The position numbers were made by a program, and so were the translations under genes. From the NCBI RefSeq assembly GCF_018224615.1, contig NZ_JAGTUK010000002.1:558001-622000 (forward strand): a DNA stretch of 64,000 nt, in the 5' to 3' direction. Numbering within the stretch: position 1 is the stretch's first letter; each line of letters starts with the position of its first letter. This document shows, in pieces, positions 32,583 through 40,355 of the stretch. The notes beneath the pieces were generated by a model. It saw only the letters and a program-made list of their open reading frames with translations. It made no database searches and was not told where the DNA came from. Source of the DNA: Microbacterium paraoxydans (GTDB lineage Bacteria > Actinomycetota > Actinomycetes > Actinomycetales > Microbacteriaceae).

Positions 32583-33140
32583 TCAGCCGCGCAGGATCGC
32601 CGCCGTATCGCTCACGGTGACCTGCGGCGGGTAGAGGCCCATCACCTGCAGGGCGGCGGCGTGGTTCTCGGCCGTCGAGCCCGCGCAGGCGTCGGCGGCG
32701 ATGGTCACCCGGCCTCCCGCGTCGGCGGCCGCGAGCGCGGTGGAGACGACGCAGCAGTCGGTCGAGACGCCCGCGAGCACCACCCGGGTGCCGCGTCCCA
32801 CGATCCCCTCCAGCGCGGGTCCCCACTTGCCGAACGTGGGCAGGTCGAGCGTGGGATGCGGCGAGAGCCCGGCGGCCTCCGGCACCAGGTCGAACAGGGC
32901 GTCGTCGGCCGGACGGTCGGCGAACGGCCACGCGGCGAAGTAGTCGCCCCACGCGGTGGAGCGGTCCGCCGTCGGCAGCCACCGGGTCACCAGCACGCGC
33001 TCGCCGAACGCCTCGGCCAGCAGCCGGATGTTGCTCATGGCGTCGGCGAAGAACGGCGAGCCCCACGCGGAGTCGGGCGCCGCGAAGATGTGCTGCGGGT
33101 CGATCACCACCAGCCAGCCGTCGGCCGTGGGCGAGGTCAC
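32583..33140 (-). CDS. Isochorismatase-like cysteine hydrolase
   Basis: Protein of 185 residues with the cysteine-hydrolase triad: Asp in VVIDPQHIFA, Lys in TFGKWGPALEG and the nucleophile Cys in LAGVSTDCCVVSTALAA. Family members hydrolyse nicotinamide, ureidoacrylate, biuret and similar amides. The GTG at 33140 overlaps the permease stop (GTGA). Co-expression with an NCS1 nucleobase permease suggests the substrate is a pyrimidine, purine or other small N-containing compound. Confidence 0.85.
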   Translation of the reverse strand: MTSPTADGWLVVIDPQHIFAAPDSAWGSPFFADAMSNIRLLAEAFGERVLVTRWLPTADRSTAWGDYFAAWPFADRPADDALFDLVPEAAGLSPHPTLDLPTFGKWGPALEGIVGRGTRVVLAGVSTDCCVVSTALAAADAGGRVTIAADACAGSTAENHAAALQVMGLYPPQVTVSDTAAILRG

Positions 33141-34579
33141 GCCGCCTCCTGCCGGCGGATCCGTCCGGCCCGCGCGAACCACGTCACCACGAACGACAGC
33201 ACGAGCGCGAAGAACACCCCGAGGTTGGCATAGGCCCAGTCGCCCTCGGCACCCCCGACCAGGAACAGCAGGTACCCCTGCCAGTTGTTCCACGGCGCCG
33301 CTTCCGCGAAGCCGTTCAGCACGAAGCCCCAGCCGATCACGCTCGCCACCACGAGCGTGCCGATCGAGATCCAGTCCCACGCGCCGTAGCGCCCGGTGCT
33401 GTCGAACAGCGCCACTTCGTCGTAGTCGGCGCGGCGACGCAGGATGTCGGCGATGAGGATGCCCGCCCACGACGCGAGCGGCACGCCGAGCGTGATCAGG
33501 AAGCTCTGGAACGGGCCGAGGAAGTCGGTCGCGAAGAACACCACGTAGATCGTGCCGAGCGTGAGGATCACCCCGTCGATCGCCGCGGCGGACGGCCGGG
33601 GGATGCGGATGCCCAGGCTCAGCAGCGTCAGACCCGAGGAGTAGATGCCCAGCACCGCGCCGGACACGAGCGCGAGCACCGCGGTCAGCAGGAACGGCAC
33701 CAGCACCCACACCGGGAGGATCGACGCCAGGGCACCGATCGGGTCGGCGGCGATCGCGTTCAGCAGGTCCTCGTCCGAGCCGCCGAGCAGCAGACCGAAC
33801 ACCACGAGGATCACCGGGGCGACCGAGCCGCCGATCGTGTTCCAGGCCACGATCGCGCCGTCGGAGGCCGTGCGCTTCTGGTAGCGCGACCAGTCCGCCG
33901 CGATGTTGATCCAGCCGAGCCCGAACCCGGTCATCACCATGACGAGCGCGCCGATCACCTGGCCGATGCCGCCGTCCGGTCGCGCGAGGACGGCCGCAAG
34001 GTCGATGCTCGGGATCGCCAGCACGATGTAGAGCACGGTCACGACCCCGGTCACCCAGGTGAGCACCGACTGCAGCCGCATGATGGTGTGGTAGCCGAGC
34101 ACGGACGCCGCGACGATGAGCGCGGCGACCACCACGGTCGCGACGATCTTGAGCCACAGGCTGTCGCCGTCGCCGCCGAGCTGCGTGATGACGGTCGCGG
34201 TGGCGAGCACGGCCATGATCGCCAGGAACGTCTCCCAGCCGATCGAGGTGAGCCACGAGACGATGCCGGGCACCTTCTGCCCCTGCACGCCGAACGCCGC
34301 GCGCGAGAGCACCATGGTCGGGGCCGAGCCGCGCTTGCCCGCGATCGCGATCAGCCCGCACAGCAGGAACGACACCACGATGCCGATGACCGACACGAGC
34401 GTCGCCTGCCAGAACGAGATGCCGAAGCCGAGCACGAACGAGCCGTACGACATGCCGAACACCGACACGTTGGCGGCGAACCACGGCCAGAAGAGGTCGC
34501 GGGGCTTCGCGGTCCGCTCGGACTCGGGGATGATCTCGATGCCTGCACGCTCGATGAGAGCCGGCCTGATGTCGGTCAT
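33137..34579 (-). CDS. NCS1-family nucleobase:cation symporter (cytosine/purine permease)
   Basis: Membrane transporter of 480 residues with about 12 TM helices. DLFWPWFAANVSVFGMSYGSF at the N-terminus, the GFGLGWINIAADWSRYQ region and APVILVVFGLLLGG are typical of NCS1 proteins (CodB/PurP-like). ATG at 34579 has AGGA 7 nt upstream; an in-frame GTG lies six bases earlier. First gene of an operon with the cysteine hydrolase, so import and hydrolysis of the same compound is likely. Confidence 0.88.
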   Translation of the reverse strand: MTDIRPALIERAGIEIIPESERTAKPRDLFWPWFAANVSVFGMSYGSFVLGFGISFWQATLVSVIGIVVSFLLCGLIAIAGKRGSAPTMVLSRAAFGVQGQKVPGIVSWLTSIGWETFLAIMAVLATATVITQLGGDGDSLWLKIVATVVVAALIVAASVLGYHTIMRLQSVLTWVTGVVTVLYIVLAIPSIDLAAVLARPDGGIGQVIGALVMVMTGFGLGWINIAADWSRYQKRTASDGAIVAWNTIGGSVAPVILVVFGLLLGGSDEDLLNAIAADPIGALASILPVWVLVPFLLTAVLALVSGAVLGIYSSGLTLLSLGIRIPRPSAAAIDGVILTLGTIYVVFFATDFLGPFQSFLITLGVPLASWAGILIADILRRRADYDEVALFDSTGRYGAWDWISIGTLVVASVIGWGFVLNGFAEAAPWNNWQGYLLFLVGGAEGDWAYANLGVFFALVLSFVVTWFARAGRIRRQEAA

Positions 34580-34639
34580 GCTCACATCCTGGCACCGCCG
34601 GGACGCGTGGAGGCGGATGCGACGAGGAACCCGCGCCGG

Positions 34640-35923
34640 TCAGCCCGCGAAGAACCCTCCGGCCACGCGCGACAGGTCGTGCAGGTCGCTCACCCCGGCG
34701 AGTTCGCGCGCGGAGTGCATCGAGAGGATCGGGATGCCCACGTCGACCGTGCGGATGCCCAGGCGTGTGGCCGTGATCGGCCCGATCGTCGAGCCGCACG
34801 GCACGCCGTTGTTCGACACGAACTCCTGCGTCACCACGCCCGAGCGCTCGCACCAGCCGCGCCACGCGGCGCTGCCGACGGCGTCGGTGGCGTAGCGCTG
34901 GTTGGCGTTGAGCTTGAGGATGGGTCCGGAGCCGAGCACCGGCTGCACGACCGGATCGTGGCGGCCCACGTAGTTGGGGTGGACCGAGTGGCCGACGTCG
35001 CTCGACAGGCACCACGACGACGCGTAGGCCTGACGGCGGGCCGACGCGTCCGCCCCGAGCCCGGCGTACACGCGCTCCAGCACGTCCTCCAGGAAGGGGC
35101 CGGCGGCGCCCGAGCGCGACTCCGACCCGAGCTCCTCGTGGTCGAACGCGGCGAGCACCGCGATCGGGGCACCGGCGGCGGGTTCGTGGGCGAGCAGCGC
35201 GACCACGCCGGCGTGCACCGAGGCGAGGTCGTCCAGACGGCCCGAGGCGAAGAACGCGCTGTCCTTGCCGAACACCGCACCGCGCGCGGCGTCGGCGACC
35301 ACCACGTCGTAGCCGCGGATCTCCGCGGCCTCGACCCCGGCCGAACCCGCGAGCTCGGCGAGCAGGTCCGCCTCGGACGGGTCGCCGAGGCCCCACACCG
35401 GCTGCGTCTCGGTCTGCTTGTCGAGCGCGAGGCCGTTGTTCACACCGCGGTCGAGGTGGATCGCGAGCTGCGGCAGGCGCAGCAGGGCGCCGGTGTCGGC
35501 GAGCACGACCCGGCCGTCGGCGAGGGCCAGGCGTCCGGCGAGCCGCAGCTCCCGGTCGAGCCAGGAGTTCAGCAGCGGGCCGCCGTACACCTCGACGGCG
35601 GCCTGCAGCCAGCCGCGCACACCGGTCGTGGGCTGCGGCTTGAGCTTGAACCCGGGGGAGTCGGTGTGGGCACCGAAGATCTGCACGGGGGTGGTCGCGG
35701 TGGCGTCGGCGGGCACGACCCACGCGATCGCGGCGCCGTCACGCACCACGACGTATCGTCCGCCGGCGGGGGCCGGCCAGGCGTCCTCCTCGTCGAGCCG
35801 CGTGAACCCGGCGCCCTCCAGGCGACGTGCGACCTCGGCGGCGGCGTGGTAGCTGGAGGGGGAGGCGGCGACGAAGTCGGCGAGGTCTTCGGCGTGGGCG
35901 AGGGCGTCCGGGGTGACGGGCAT
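34640..35923 (-). CDS. M18-family aminopeptidase
   Basis: Dinuclear zinc aminopeptidase of 427 residues. Metal and active-site motifs seen: VQIFGAHTDSPGFKLKP (His and catalytic Asp), SGRLDDLASVHAG (bridging Asp), AAFDHEELGSESRSGA (the Glu pair) and PILSMHSARELAG (last His). Acts on N-terminal acidic or neutral residues in the cytoplasm. ATG 35923 is best placed for the GGAAGG ribosome site; an ATG six bases upstream is too close to it. Single gene. Confidence 0.93.
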   Translation of the reverse strand: MPVTPDALAHAEDLADFVAASPSSYHAAAEVARRLEGAGFTRLDEEDAWPAPAGGRYVVVRDGAAIAWVVPADATATTPVQIFGAHTDSPGFKLKPQPTTGVRGWLQAAVEVYGGPLLNSWLDRELRLAGRLALADGRVVLADTGALLRLPQLAIHLDRGVNNGLALDKQTETQPVWGLGDPSEADLLAELAGSAGVEAAEIRGYDVVVADAARGAVFGKDSAFFASGRLDDLASVHAGVVALLAHEPAAGAPIAVLAAFDHEELGSESRSGAAGPFLEDVLERVYAGLGADASARRQAYASSWCLSSDVGHSVHPNYVGRHDPVVQPVLGSGPILKLNANQRYATDAVGSAAWRGWCERSGVVTQEFVSNNGVPCGSTIGPITATRLGIRTVDVGIPILSMHSARELAGVSDLHDLSRVAGGFFAG

Positions 35924-36010
35924 GAGCATGACCTTCCTGCGCGGGGTGCCCTTCGAGCGTAGTCGCGGGCCGTTTCCCCGCCGTTCATCCGCGGCGGCTA
36001 GGGTGGTGCC

Positions 36011-36115
36011 GATAGCGCCTAGGGTTCCGGGGTCCGCACCCGTCTGGTCCGAGCGGCGCCACGGTCCTCTCCCATGGGAGGGCCGTCATCTGACAGGACA
36101 AAAGCCCGGAGGACC
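36011..36115 (+). promoter_or_regulatory. ykkC-class riboswitch (guanidine-I type)
   Basis: The leader carries the conserved ykkC blocks in order: CTAGGGTTCCG (36019), CTGGTCCGAG (36044), CACGG (36060), then ACAAAAGCCCGGAGG (36099). These match the guanidine-I aptamer best; the related subtype-2 aptamers (ppGpp, PRPP) are the alternative. Downstream, GACCCT (~36112) can pair with AGGGTC (~36144), which covers the GAAGGG ribosome site of the EamA gene, so control of translation start is a reasonable model. A TAGGGT -10 box lies at 35999-36004. Confidence 0.82.
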
Positions 36116-36152
36116 CTGTTCGTCGCGCCCGCGGCGGGCGGAAGGGTCTGTC

Positions 36153-37013
36153 GTGTCCGCTCTCGCCTTCGTCCTGGTCCTCGGGGCCGCCGTCGCCCAC
36201 GCCGCCTGGAACGTGATCGCGCACGGCATCAGCCGCGCCGGTTCGCCCTTCCTGTGGTGGGGCGCGGTGGCCAGCACGGCCGTGTGGATCGGGGTCGTGC
36301 CGTTCACCGGCGGCCTCGGCACCTCCGACCTCGCCTCGTTCGCGCTCGGGGTGGGCGTCTCGGCCGCCCTGCATGTGGTGTACATGGCGGTGCTGCAGCG
36401 CGGCTACCGGGAGGGCAGCCTGTCGACCGTGTACGCCACGGCGCGCGGCACCGGACCGTTCCTGTCGGTGATCGTGGCCGTGCTGCTCCTCGGTGAACGG
36501 CCGTCGGGCATCGCGCTGGTGGGAGTGGCGGCGGTGATCGTGGGTGTCGTTGCGGTCGGCCTGGTGGATCGCGGGCGCGGGGGAGCGCGCGGCATCGACC
36601 TCGGGCTGGTGTTCGGGTTGCTGACGGGGGTGGCGATCGCGGTGTACACGATCTGGGACACGCATGCCGTGCGCACGTGGGACCTCTCGCCGGTGGCCTT
36701 CATGGTGGGCACGACGCTCCTGCAGGTGCCCTTCTACTCCTTCGCGGTGCGGCGTCGCTGGCGGGCCGTCTGGGCACTCTGGCGCACCCAGTGGCGGCGC
36801 ATCCTCGCGTTCGGCGTGCTGTCCCCGCTGTCGTACATCCTCGTGCTGTCGGCGATCCAGCTCGCTCCCGTGGCTCTGGTGGCTCCGCTGCGCGAGGTGA
36901 GCGTCGTGCTGGTCAGCCTGTTCGGTGCGTTCGTGCTCCGGGAGTCGCGCCCGGGGTGGCGCATCGGGGCCTCGCTGGTGGTGCTCACGGGCATCGTGCT
37001 GCTTGCGCTGTGA
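36153..37013 (+). CDS. EamA/DMT-family transporter under riboswitch control
   Basis: Ten-TM drug/metabolite transporter of 286 residues with two EamA repeats (each ~140 residues); AAVAHAAWNVIAHG opens the first and LSPLSYILVLSAIQLAPVALVAPLREVS belongs to the second. GTG 36153 has GAAGGG 7 nt upstream. Because a ykkC-type riboswitch precedes it, the likely role is export of guanidine or, if the aptamer is subtype 2, of a compound linked to nucleotide stress. Known guanidine exporters are SMR (Gdx) proteins, so an EamA exporter would be a different solution. Confidence 0.88.
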   Translation: MSALAFVLVLGAAVAHAAWNVIAHGISRAGSPFLWWGAVASTAVWIGVVPFTGGLGTSDLASFALGVGVSAALHVVYMAVLQRGYREGSLSTVYATARGTGPFLSVIVAVLLLGERPSGIALVGVAAVIVGVVAVGLVDRGRGGARGIDLGLVFGLLTGVAIAVYTIWDTHAVRTWDLSPVAFMVGTTLLQVPFYSFAVRRRWRAVWALWRTQWRRILAFGVLSPLSYILVLSAIQLAPVALVAPLREVSVVLVSLFGAFVLRESRPGWRIGASLVVLTGIVLLAL

Positions 37014-37175
37014 CCCCCGCGGTCGCATGCTGGAGACGGCGCGGGGTGGAGGAACGACAGCACTCGGACGGTCGACGCCGACGGTCCGGAGACGGACGCA
37101 GGTGTGAGAACTCTCCCGGAGCTGCGCGATGCAGGCGGCTGTGCGCCGCGGTGCGCGCCGGCCGGATCGGGGCGC

Positions 37176-37832
37176 TCAGCGGAAGGTGACGAGCCCCGCG
37201 TGCGCGGCGGTGACGAGGATCTGCACGCGGTCGCGCAGGTGCCACTTCGACATCATGCGCCCGAGGTGCGCCTTGACGGTGCCCTCCGACACGATCAGCG
37301 CCTTGGCGATCTCGGCATTCGACATGCCCTTGGCCAGGCACTGCAGCACTTCCTCCTCGCGCTCCGTGAGCGGTTCGAGGGCGTCGGCGGCGGCCGCGGC
37401 CGGCGTGGAGTCGCGCACGTGCCGGATCAGCATCGACGCGATGCGGGGCGAGAGCGAACTGGCACCGGCGAACACCTCTCGCACCCCGGTGACGATGTCC
37501 TCCGCGCTGGAGTCCTTGAGCAGGTAGCCGGAGGCGCCGGCGCTGAGCATCGGCAGCACCGTGTCGCTGCCGTCGAGAGTGGTCACGGCGAGGATCCGCA
37601 CGTCGGGCCAGCGCTCCGCGATGGCCGCGGTCGCCTCGATGCCGTTCATCTCGGGCATCTGCACGTCCATCATCACGACGTCGGGCTTCTCGCGCTCGAT
37701 CGTGGTGAGGGCTTCCCTGCCGTCCTCCGCCTGCGCGACGACCGTGATCTCCGGCGCGCGCGACACGAAGTGGGACAGCGCCGAGCGGACCAGTGGATCG
37801 TCGTCGACGATCACGACACGGATTTCCTGCAT
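37176..37832 (-). CDS. NarL/LuxR-type response regulator
   Basis: Protein of 218 residues: receiver domain (acidic pair in VVIVDDDPLVR, phospho-acceptor Asp in DVVMMDVQMPEM, Thr and Lys in VTTLD and LLKDSS) and a C-terminal LuxR helix-turn-helix (LTEREEEVLQCLAKGMSNAEIAKALIVSEGTVKAHL). A TAGGCT box ends 6 nt before the ATG, so it is probably leaderless. Its partner is the histidine kinase transcribed divergently at 38059; the 226 bp between them also encode a 15-residue peptide. Confidence 0.92.
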   Translation of the reverse strand: MQEIRVVIVDDDPLVRSALSHFVSRAPEITVVAQAEDGREALTTIEREKPDVVMMDVQMPEMNGIEATAAIAERWPDVRILAVTTLDGSDTVLPMLSAGASGYLLKDSSAEDIVTGVREVFAGASSLSPRIASMLIRHVRDSTPAAAAADALEPLTEREEEVLQCLAKGMSNAEIAKALIVSEGTVKAHLGRMMSKWHLRDRVQILVTAAHAGLVTFR

Positions 37833-37873
37833 GGAGGAAGCCTAACCGCGCTGGACCAGCGGAATCACGCTAT

Positions 37874-37895
37874 AGACCTTTGGCTATCGAGGTCT
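37874..37895. promoter_or_regulatory. Inverted repeat between response regulator and peptide/kinase genes
   Basis: AGACCT-N10-AGGTCT lies in the divergent promoter region, 42 bp from the response-regulator start and about 87 bp from the peptide gene. The size and symmetry suit a NarL-type dimer, so it is a candidate autoregulatory site. Confidence 0.45.
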
Positions 37896-37981
37896 GGCCT
37901 CAAGACAGATGTGCGCCTCCAGCCGCGTCGAGAAGATGAATACAGACATCGACAAACGACTACAAATTGGAGGTGAACGTA

Positions 37982-38029
37982 ATGACTTTCTGGCAGCAGG
38001 TTAGCAAGTTCTTTGGTCTCGTCCGCTAG
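37982..38029 (+). CDS. 15-residue amphipathic peptide gene
   Basis: ATG at 37982 follows a near-perfect TTGGAGG site at 8-nt spacing and encodes MTFWQQVSKFFGLVR, then TAG. The peptide would form a cationic amphipathic helix with Phe, Trp, Val and Leu on one face, like small signalling, phenol-soluble-modulin or bacteriocin-type peptides. The kinase ATG is 29 nt downstream with its own AGGAG, so peptide and sensor share an mRNA. Alternatives are a leader peptide that tunes kinase translation or a chance ORF; the ribosome site argues for translation. Confidence 0.6.
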   Translation: MTFWQQVSKFFGLVR

Positions 38030-38058
38030 AGTACCTGGCGAATAGGAGATAGTGAACC

Positions 38059-39201
38059 ATGGCCTTCGACCATTCGATTCGCGGTTCTGCGGATTCGCTC
38101 CGGCTGGGTCGAGGCGAAAAGCTCAGTGCTATCGAGCGCATCGTCGTCCTGGCGATCATTTCCATCACTATCGCCGTCGATCTGATCGGTCTCATCGTGA
38201 CCCCGGGGGTGAACCCCGCGGTTCTCGTGGTGAGCGTCGCGTCCACGGCCGTCTTCGCCCTCTATCTCTGGAAGCCCCTCATCGCGACATGCGCCCTCGG
38301 CGTCGTGTTCGTGCTCTCTTTCCTGGCAGGAACCGAGTACCAGGTCCTGACCGCCGCCGCTGTCGCGGCTGGGCTGGTCATGCGACTCGGCTGGACCTCG
38401 CTGATCCTGTCGTACACCGGCGCGTTCCTCGTCGCTGCCGCCGTCGTCGCCATGCGCGACGCCGACGCCGGCGTGAACGTCGCCATCTACCTCGTCTTCG
38501 CCGCCGTCGCCGGTGCCGTGGGGTTCGCCCTGCGGCTCGCGTTCGCGCGGGGCAGCCGACTCGAGCGAGAACTCGAGGCGGCGGCCGAGCAGGAGCGCGA
38601 AGCCGTGCTCGCCGAGCGGCGCTGGATCGCCGGCGAGCTGCACGACAGCATCGCGCATCACCTCACGGTGGTGTCGCTGCACGTGCAGATGCTCGAAGAC
38701 CCCGATACCAGCGACGATTCGCGCGAGGCCATCCGCGTGGCAGCGCGCAAGGCGATGACCGACCTCCGGTTCGTGATCGATCTGGCCGACGACGGACCGC
38801 GCGCCGCCGGCATGCCGACGGGCGACCTGGTCGCGGCCATCGACGAGGCACAGGCCGAGTTCCGTGCCGCCGGTCACACCGTCGTGTGCGAGGGTGACCC
38901 GGGCGATGAGCGCATCCCGCGCGCCGTGGAGATCGTTCTGGCCCGCATCGTGCGCGAATCCGCCACCAACATCTTGAAGTACGCCGGCGAGGGCACGGTC
39001 GAGATCCGCCTGACGGTGGACGACGACACGGCGCACCTCACGCTGCGCAGTCCGCTGCCCACGACCCCGCGCCGCGAGCTCTCGTCGAGCCGGACCGGTC
39101 TCGGCCGCATGGCGGAGCGGGTCATGGGCGCGAGCGGCGAGTTCAGCGCGGGAGAGGTCGACGGGCACTGGCTCGTGTCGGCCGCGCTGCCCGTGGCCTG
39201 A
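38059..39201 (+). CDS. Membrane sensor histidine kinase (HisKA_3/NarX-DesK type)
   Basis: Kinase of 380 residues. N-terminal ~160 residues carry several TM helices (VVLAIISITIAVDLIGLIV, PAVLVVSVASTAVFALYL and more), followed by a helical linker, the phospho-acceptor H-box WIAGELHDSIAHHLTVVSLH and an ATP-binding domain with an N-box RIVRESATNILKYAGEGTVEI and a late GLGRMAERVMG. No large extracellular domain is seen, so the TM bundle itself must sense the signal, as in peptide- or envelope-sensing kinases. It pairs with the divergent response regulator. An inverted repeat with T-run follows the gene. Confidence 0.92.
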   Translation: MAFDHSIRGSADSLRLGRGEKLSAIERIVVLAIISITIAVDLIGLIVTPGVNPAVLVVSVASTAVFALYLWKPLIATCALGVVFVLSFLAGTEYQVLTAAAVAAGLVMRLGWTSLILSYTGAFLVAAAVVAMRDADAGVNVAIYLVFAAVAGAVGFALRLAFARGSRLERELEAAAEQEREAVLAERRWIAGELHDSIAHHLTVVSLHVQMLEDPDTSDDSREAIRVAARKAMTDLRFVIDLADDGPRAAGMPTGDLVAAIDEAQAEFRAAGHTVVCEGDPGDERIPRAVEIVLARIVRESATNILKYAGEGTVEIRLTVDDDTAHLTLRSPLPTTPRRELSSSRTGLGRMAERVMGASGEFSAGEVDGHWLVSAALPVA

Positions 39202-39346
39202 CGCGCTACAGTGGCAGAGCGGTGCGCGCTCGCGCGCCGGAGAACCTAGACGAAAGTCTAAGCGAATCTCGACTTTCGGCACTTCAGCGCCGAATTCCCG
39301 CGGGCATATTCTGAAGGCTCCCCAGATAAAGCGTCCCCAGCGCTGC

Positions 39347-39362
39347 GATCGCGGGCGCGATC
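39347..39362 (+). terminator. Terminator after the histidine kinase gene
   Basis: GATCGC-GGGC-GCGATC hairpin followed by TTTCT. The remaining sequence between 39202 and 39442 is less GC-rich than its neighbours and has one short hairpin (TAGAC-GAAA-GTCTA near 39230) but no gene that I can support. Confidence 0.6.
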
Positions 39363-39442
39363 TTTCTGGCTTCTGAACACTCCCGTGCCCGCGATCGCGA
39401 ATCTGTTTTCGGGCCCTTTCCCTTGCGGCCGAATACTCCTTC

Positions 39443-40186
39443 TCATGCGCCGACAGCGCGCATGAAATGCCCGTCCGTCGAGATGCCGGACGCCGCCACC
39501 GTGAAGCGCACGACCTCGCTGAGGTAGCGGTCCTGCGATGCCTCGAAGATGCGTCCTTCCGCGTCGCGTGAGGTGCGGGTGAGCCGCAGGATGGGCGCAC
39601 CGCGCGGAACCCGCAGCAGGTGCGCGTCCTGCTCGTCCGCTGCGACCGCGTCGATCTCGTGCTGCAGCGTGACGATGGGGTGGCCGATCGAGCCCAGGTA
39701 CTCCGTGATCGACACCCTGTCGAGGTCGACCTCGAACAACCGCCGTCCGACGTCCTCCGTGTAGGCGAGGCGCTCCAGCATGGTCGGCCGTCCGTCGAGG
39801 AGCCGCAACCGCACCACGCTCACGATCGTGTCGTCGCGATCGACGCCGAGCGCGGCCCCCAGGTCTCCGGCGCGGCGCAGGCTCAGCTCCTGCGTCTGGG
39901 CGCCGGGCTCGACGCCGAGTTCGCGCGCCCACCGGGTGAAGGGCACGGAGACGTCCACCGCCTGGTCGGCCTTGCGCGCCACGACCCGCGCGGGGCGTCC
40001 GCGACCCGTCTCGATCAGGCCCTCGGCGCGCAGGGCGGCCAGGGCGTTGCGGATCGGGCCGCGCGAGGTGTGCCAGCGTTCTGCGAGTTCGGCCTCCGTC
40101 GGCACGTCGTCGCCGGGGCGCAGCGTGCCCGCAGAGATCTGGGCGCGCAGGTCGTCGGCGATCTGGGTGTACACAGCTTCAGCCAC
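39443..40186 (-). CDS. GntR/HutC-family regulator of the phosphonate operon
   Basis: Regulator of 247 residues: GntR winged helix (VPTEAELAERWHTSRGPIRNALAALRAEGLI) and a UTRA ligand domain (ISRLRLLDGRPTMLERLAYTED-like block, RIFEASQDRYL). The GTG start at 40186 lies 6 nt after a TAATGT -10 box, so the gene is probably leaderless. It is divergent from phnD, as PhnF-type regulators are from their targets. Related ATAGGTA-CAT motifs lie at both promoters. Confidence 0.88.
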   Translation of the reverse strand: MAEAVYTQIADDLRAQISAGTLRPGDDVPTEAELAERWHTSRGPIRNALAALRAEGLIETGRGRPARVVARKADQAVDVSVPFTRWARELGVEPGAQTQELSLRRAGDLGAALGVDRDDTIVSVVRLRLLDGRPTMLERLAYTEDVGRRLFEVDLDRVSITEYLGSIGHPIVTLQHEIDAVAADEQDAHLLRVPRGAPILRLTRTSRDAEGRIFEASQDRYLSEVVRFTVAASGISTDGHFMRAVGA

Positions 40187-40198
40187 ATAGGTACATTA
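40187..40198. promoter_or_regulatory. Putative GntR operator at its own promoter
   Basis: ATAGGTACATTA contains, on the minus strand, the TAATGT -10 box of the gntR gene. The ATAGGTA part recurs at 40284-40296 over the phnD promoter, which suggests autoregulation and joint control. Confidence 0.45.
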
Positions 40199-40283
40199 CT
40201 TCGCCAGCGCCGGGGTGTGGCAGACGGCAGGGGAGTGTTCACCCAGGCGAATGGCGGGTGAACGAGCCTTGAACTCTTCCGAG

Positions 40284-40296
40284 ATAGGTATACATG
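40284..40296. promoter_or_regulatory. Putative GntR operator over the phnD promoter
   Basis: ATAGGTATACATG includes TATACA, a good -10 box, with TTGAAC upstream at 40269-40274 (spacer only 14 nt, or 16 if TACATG is used). The GTATAC core and its similarity to the site at the gntR promoter support binding by the divergent regulator. Confidence 0.5.
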
Positions 40297-40355
40297 TCGA
40301 ACGCGCGCCTGTCAGAGTCGTCGTGGATCACCCCTCCCACCCTGAAAGGTCCGCC

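Noticed and set aside
37014..37175. A gene between the EamA transporter and the response regulator
   Set aside because: The short frames have no ribosome site or protein-like composition; I see nothing in this stretch.
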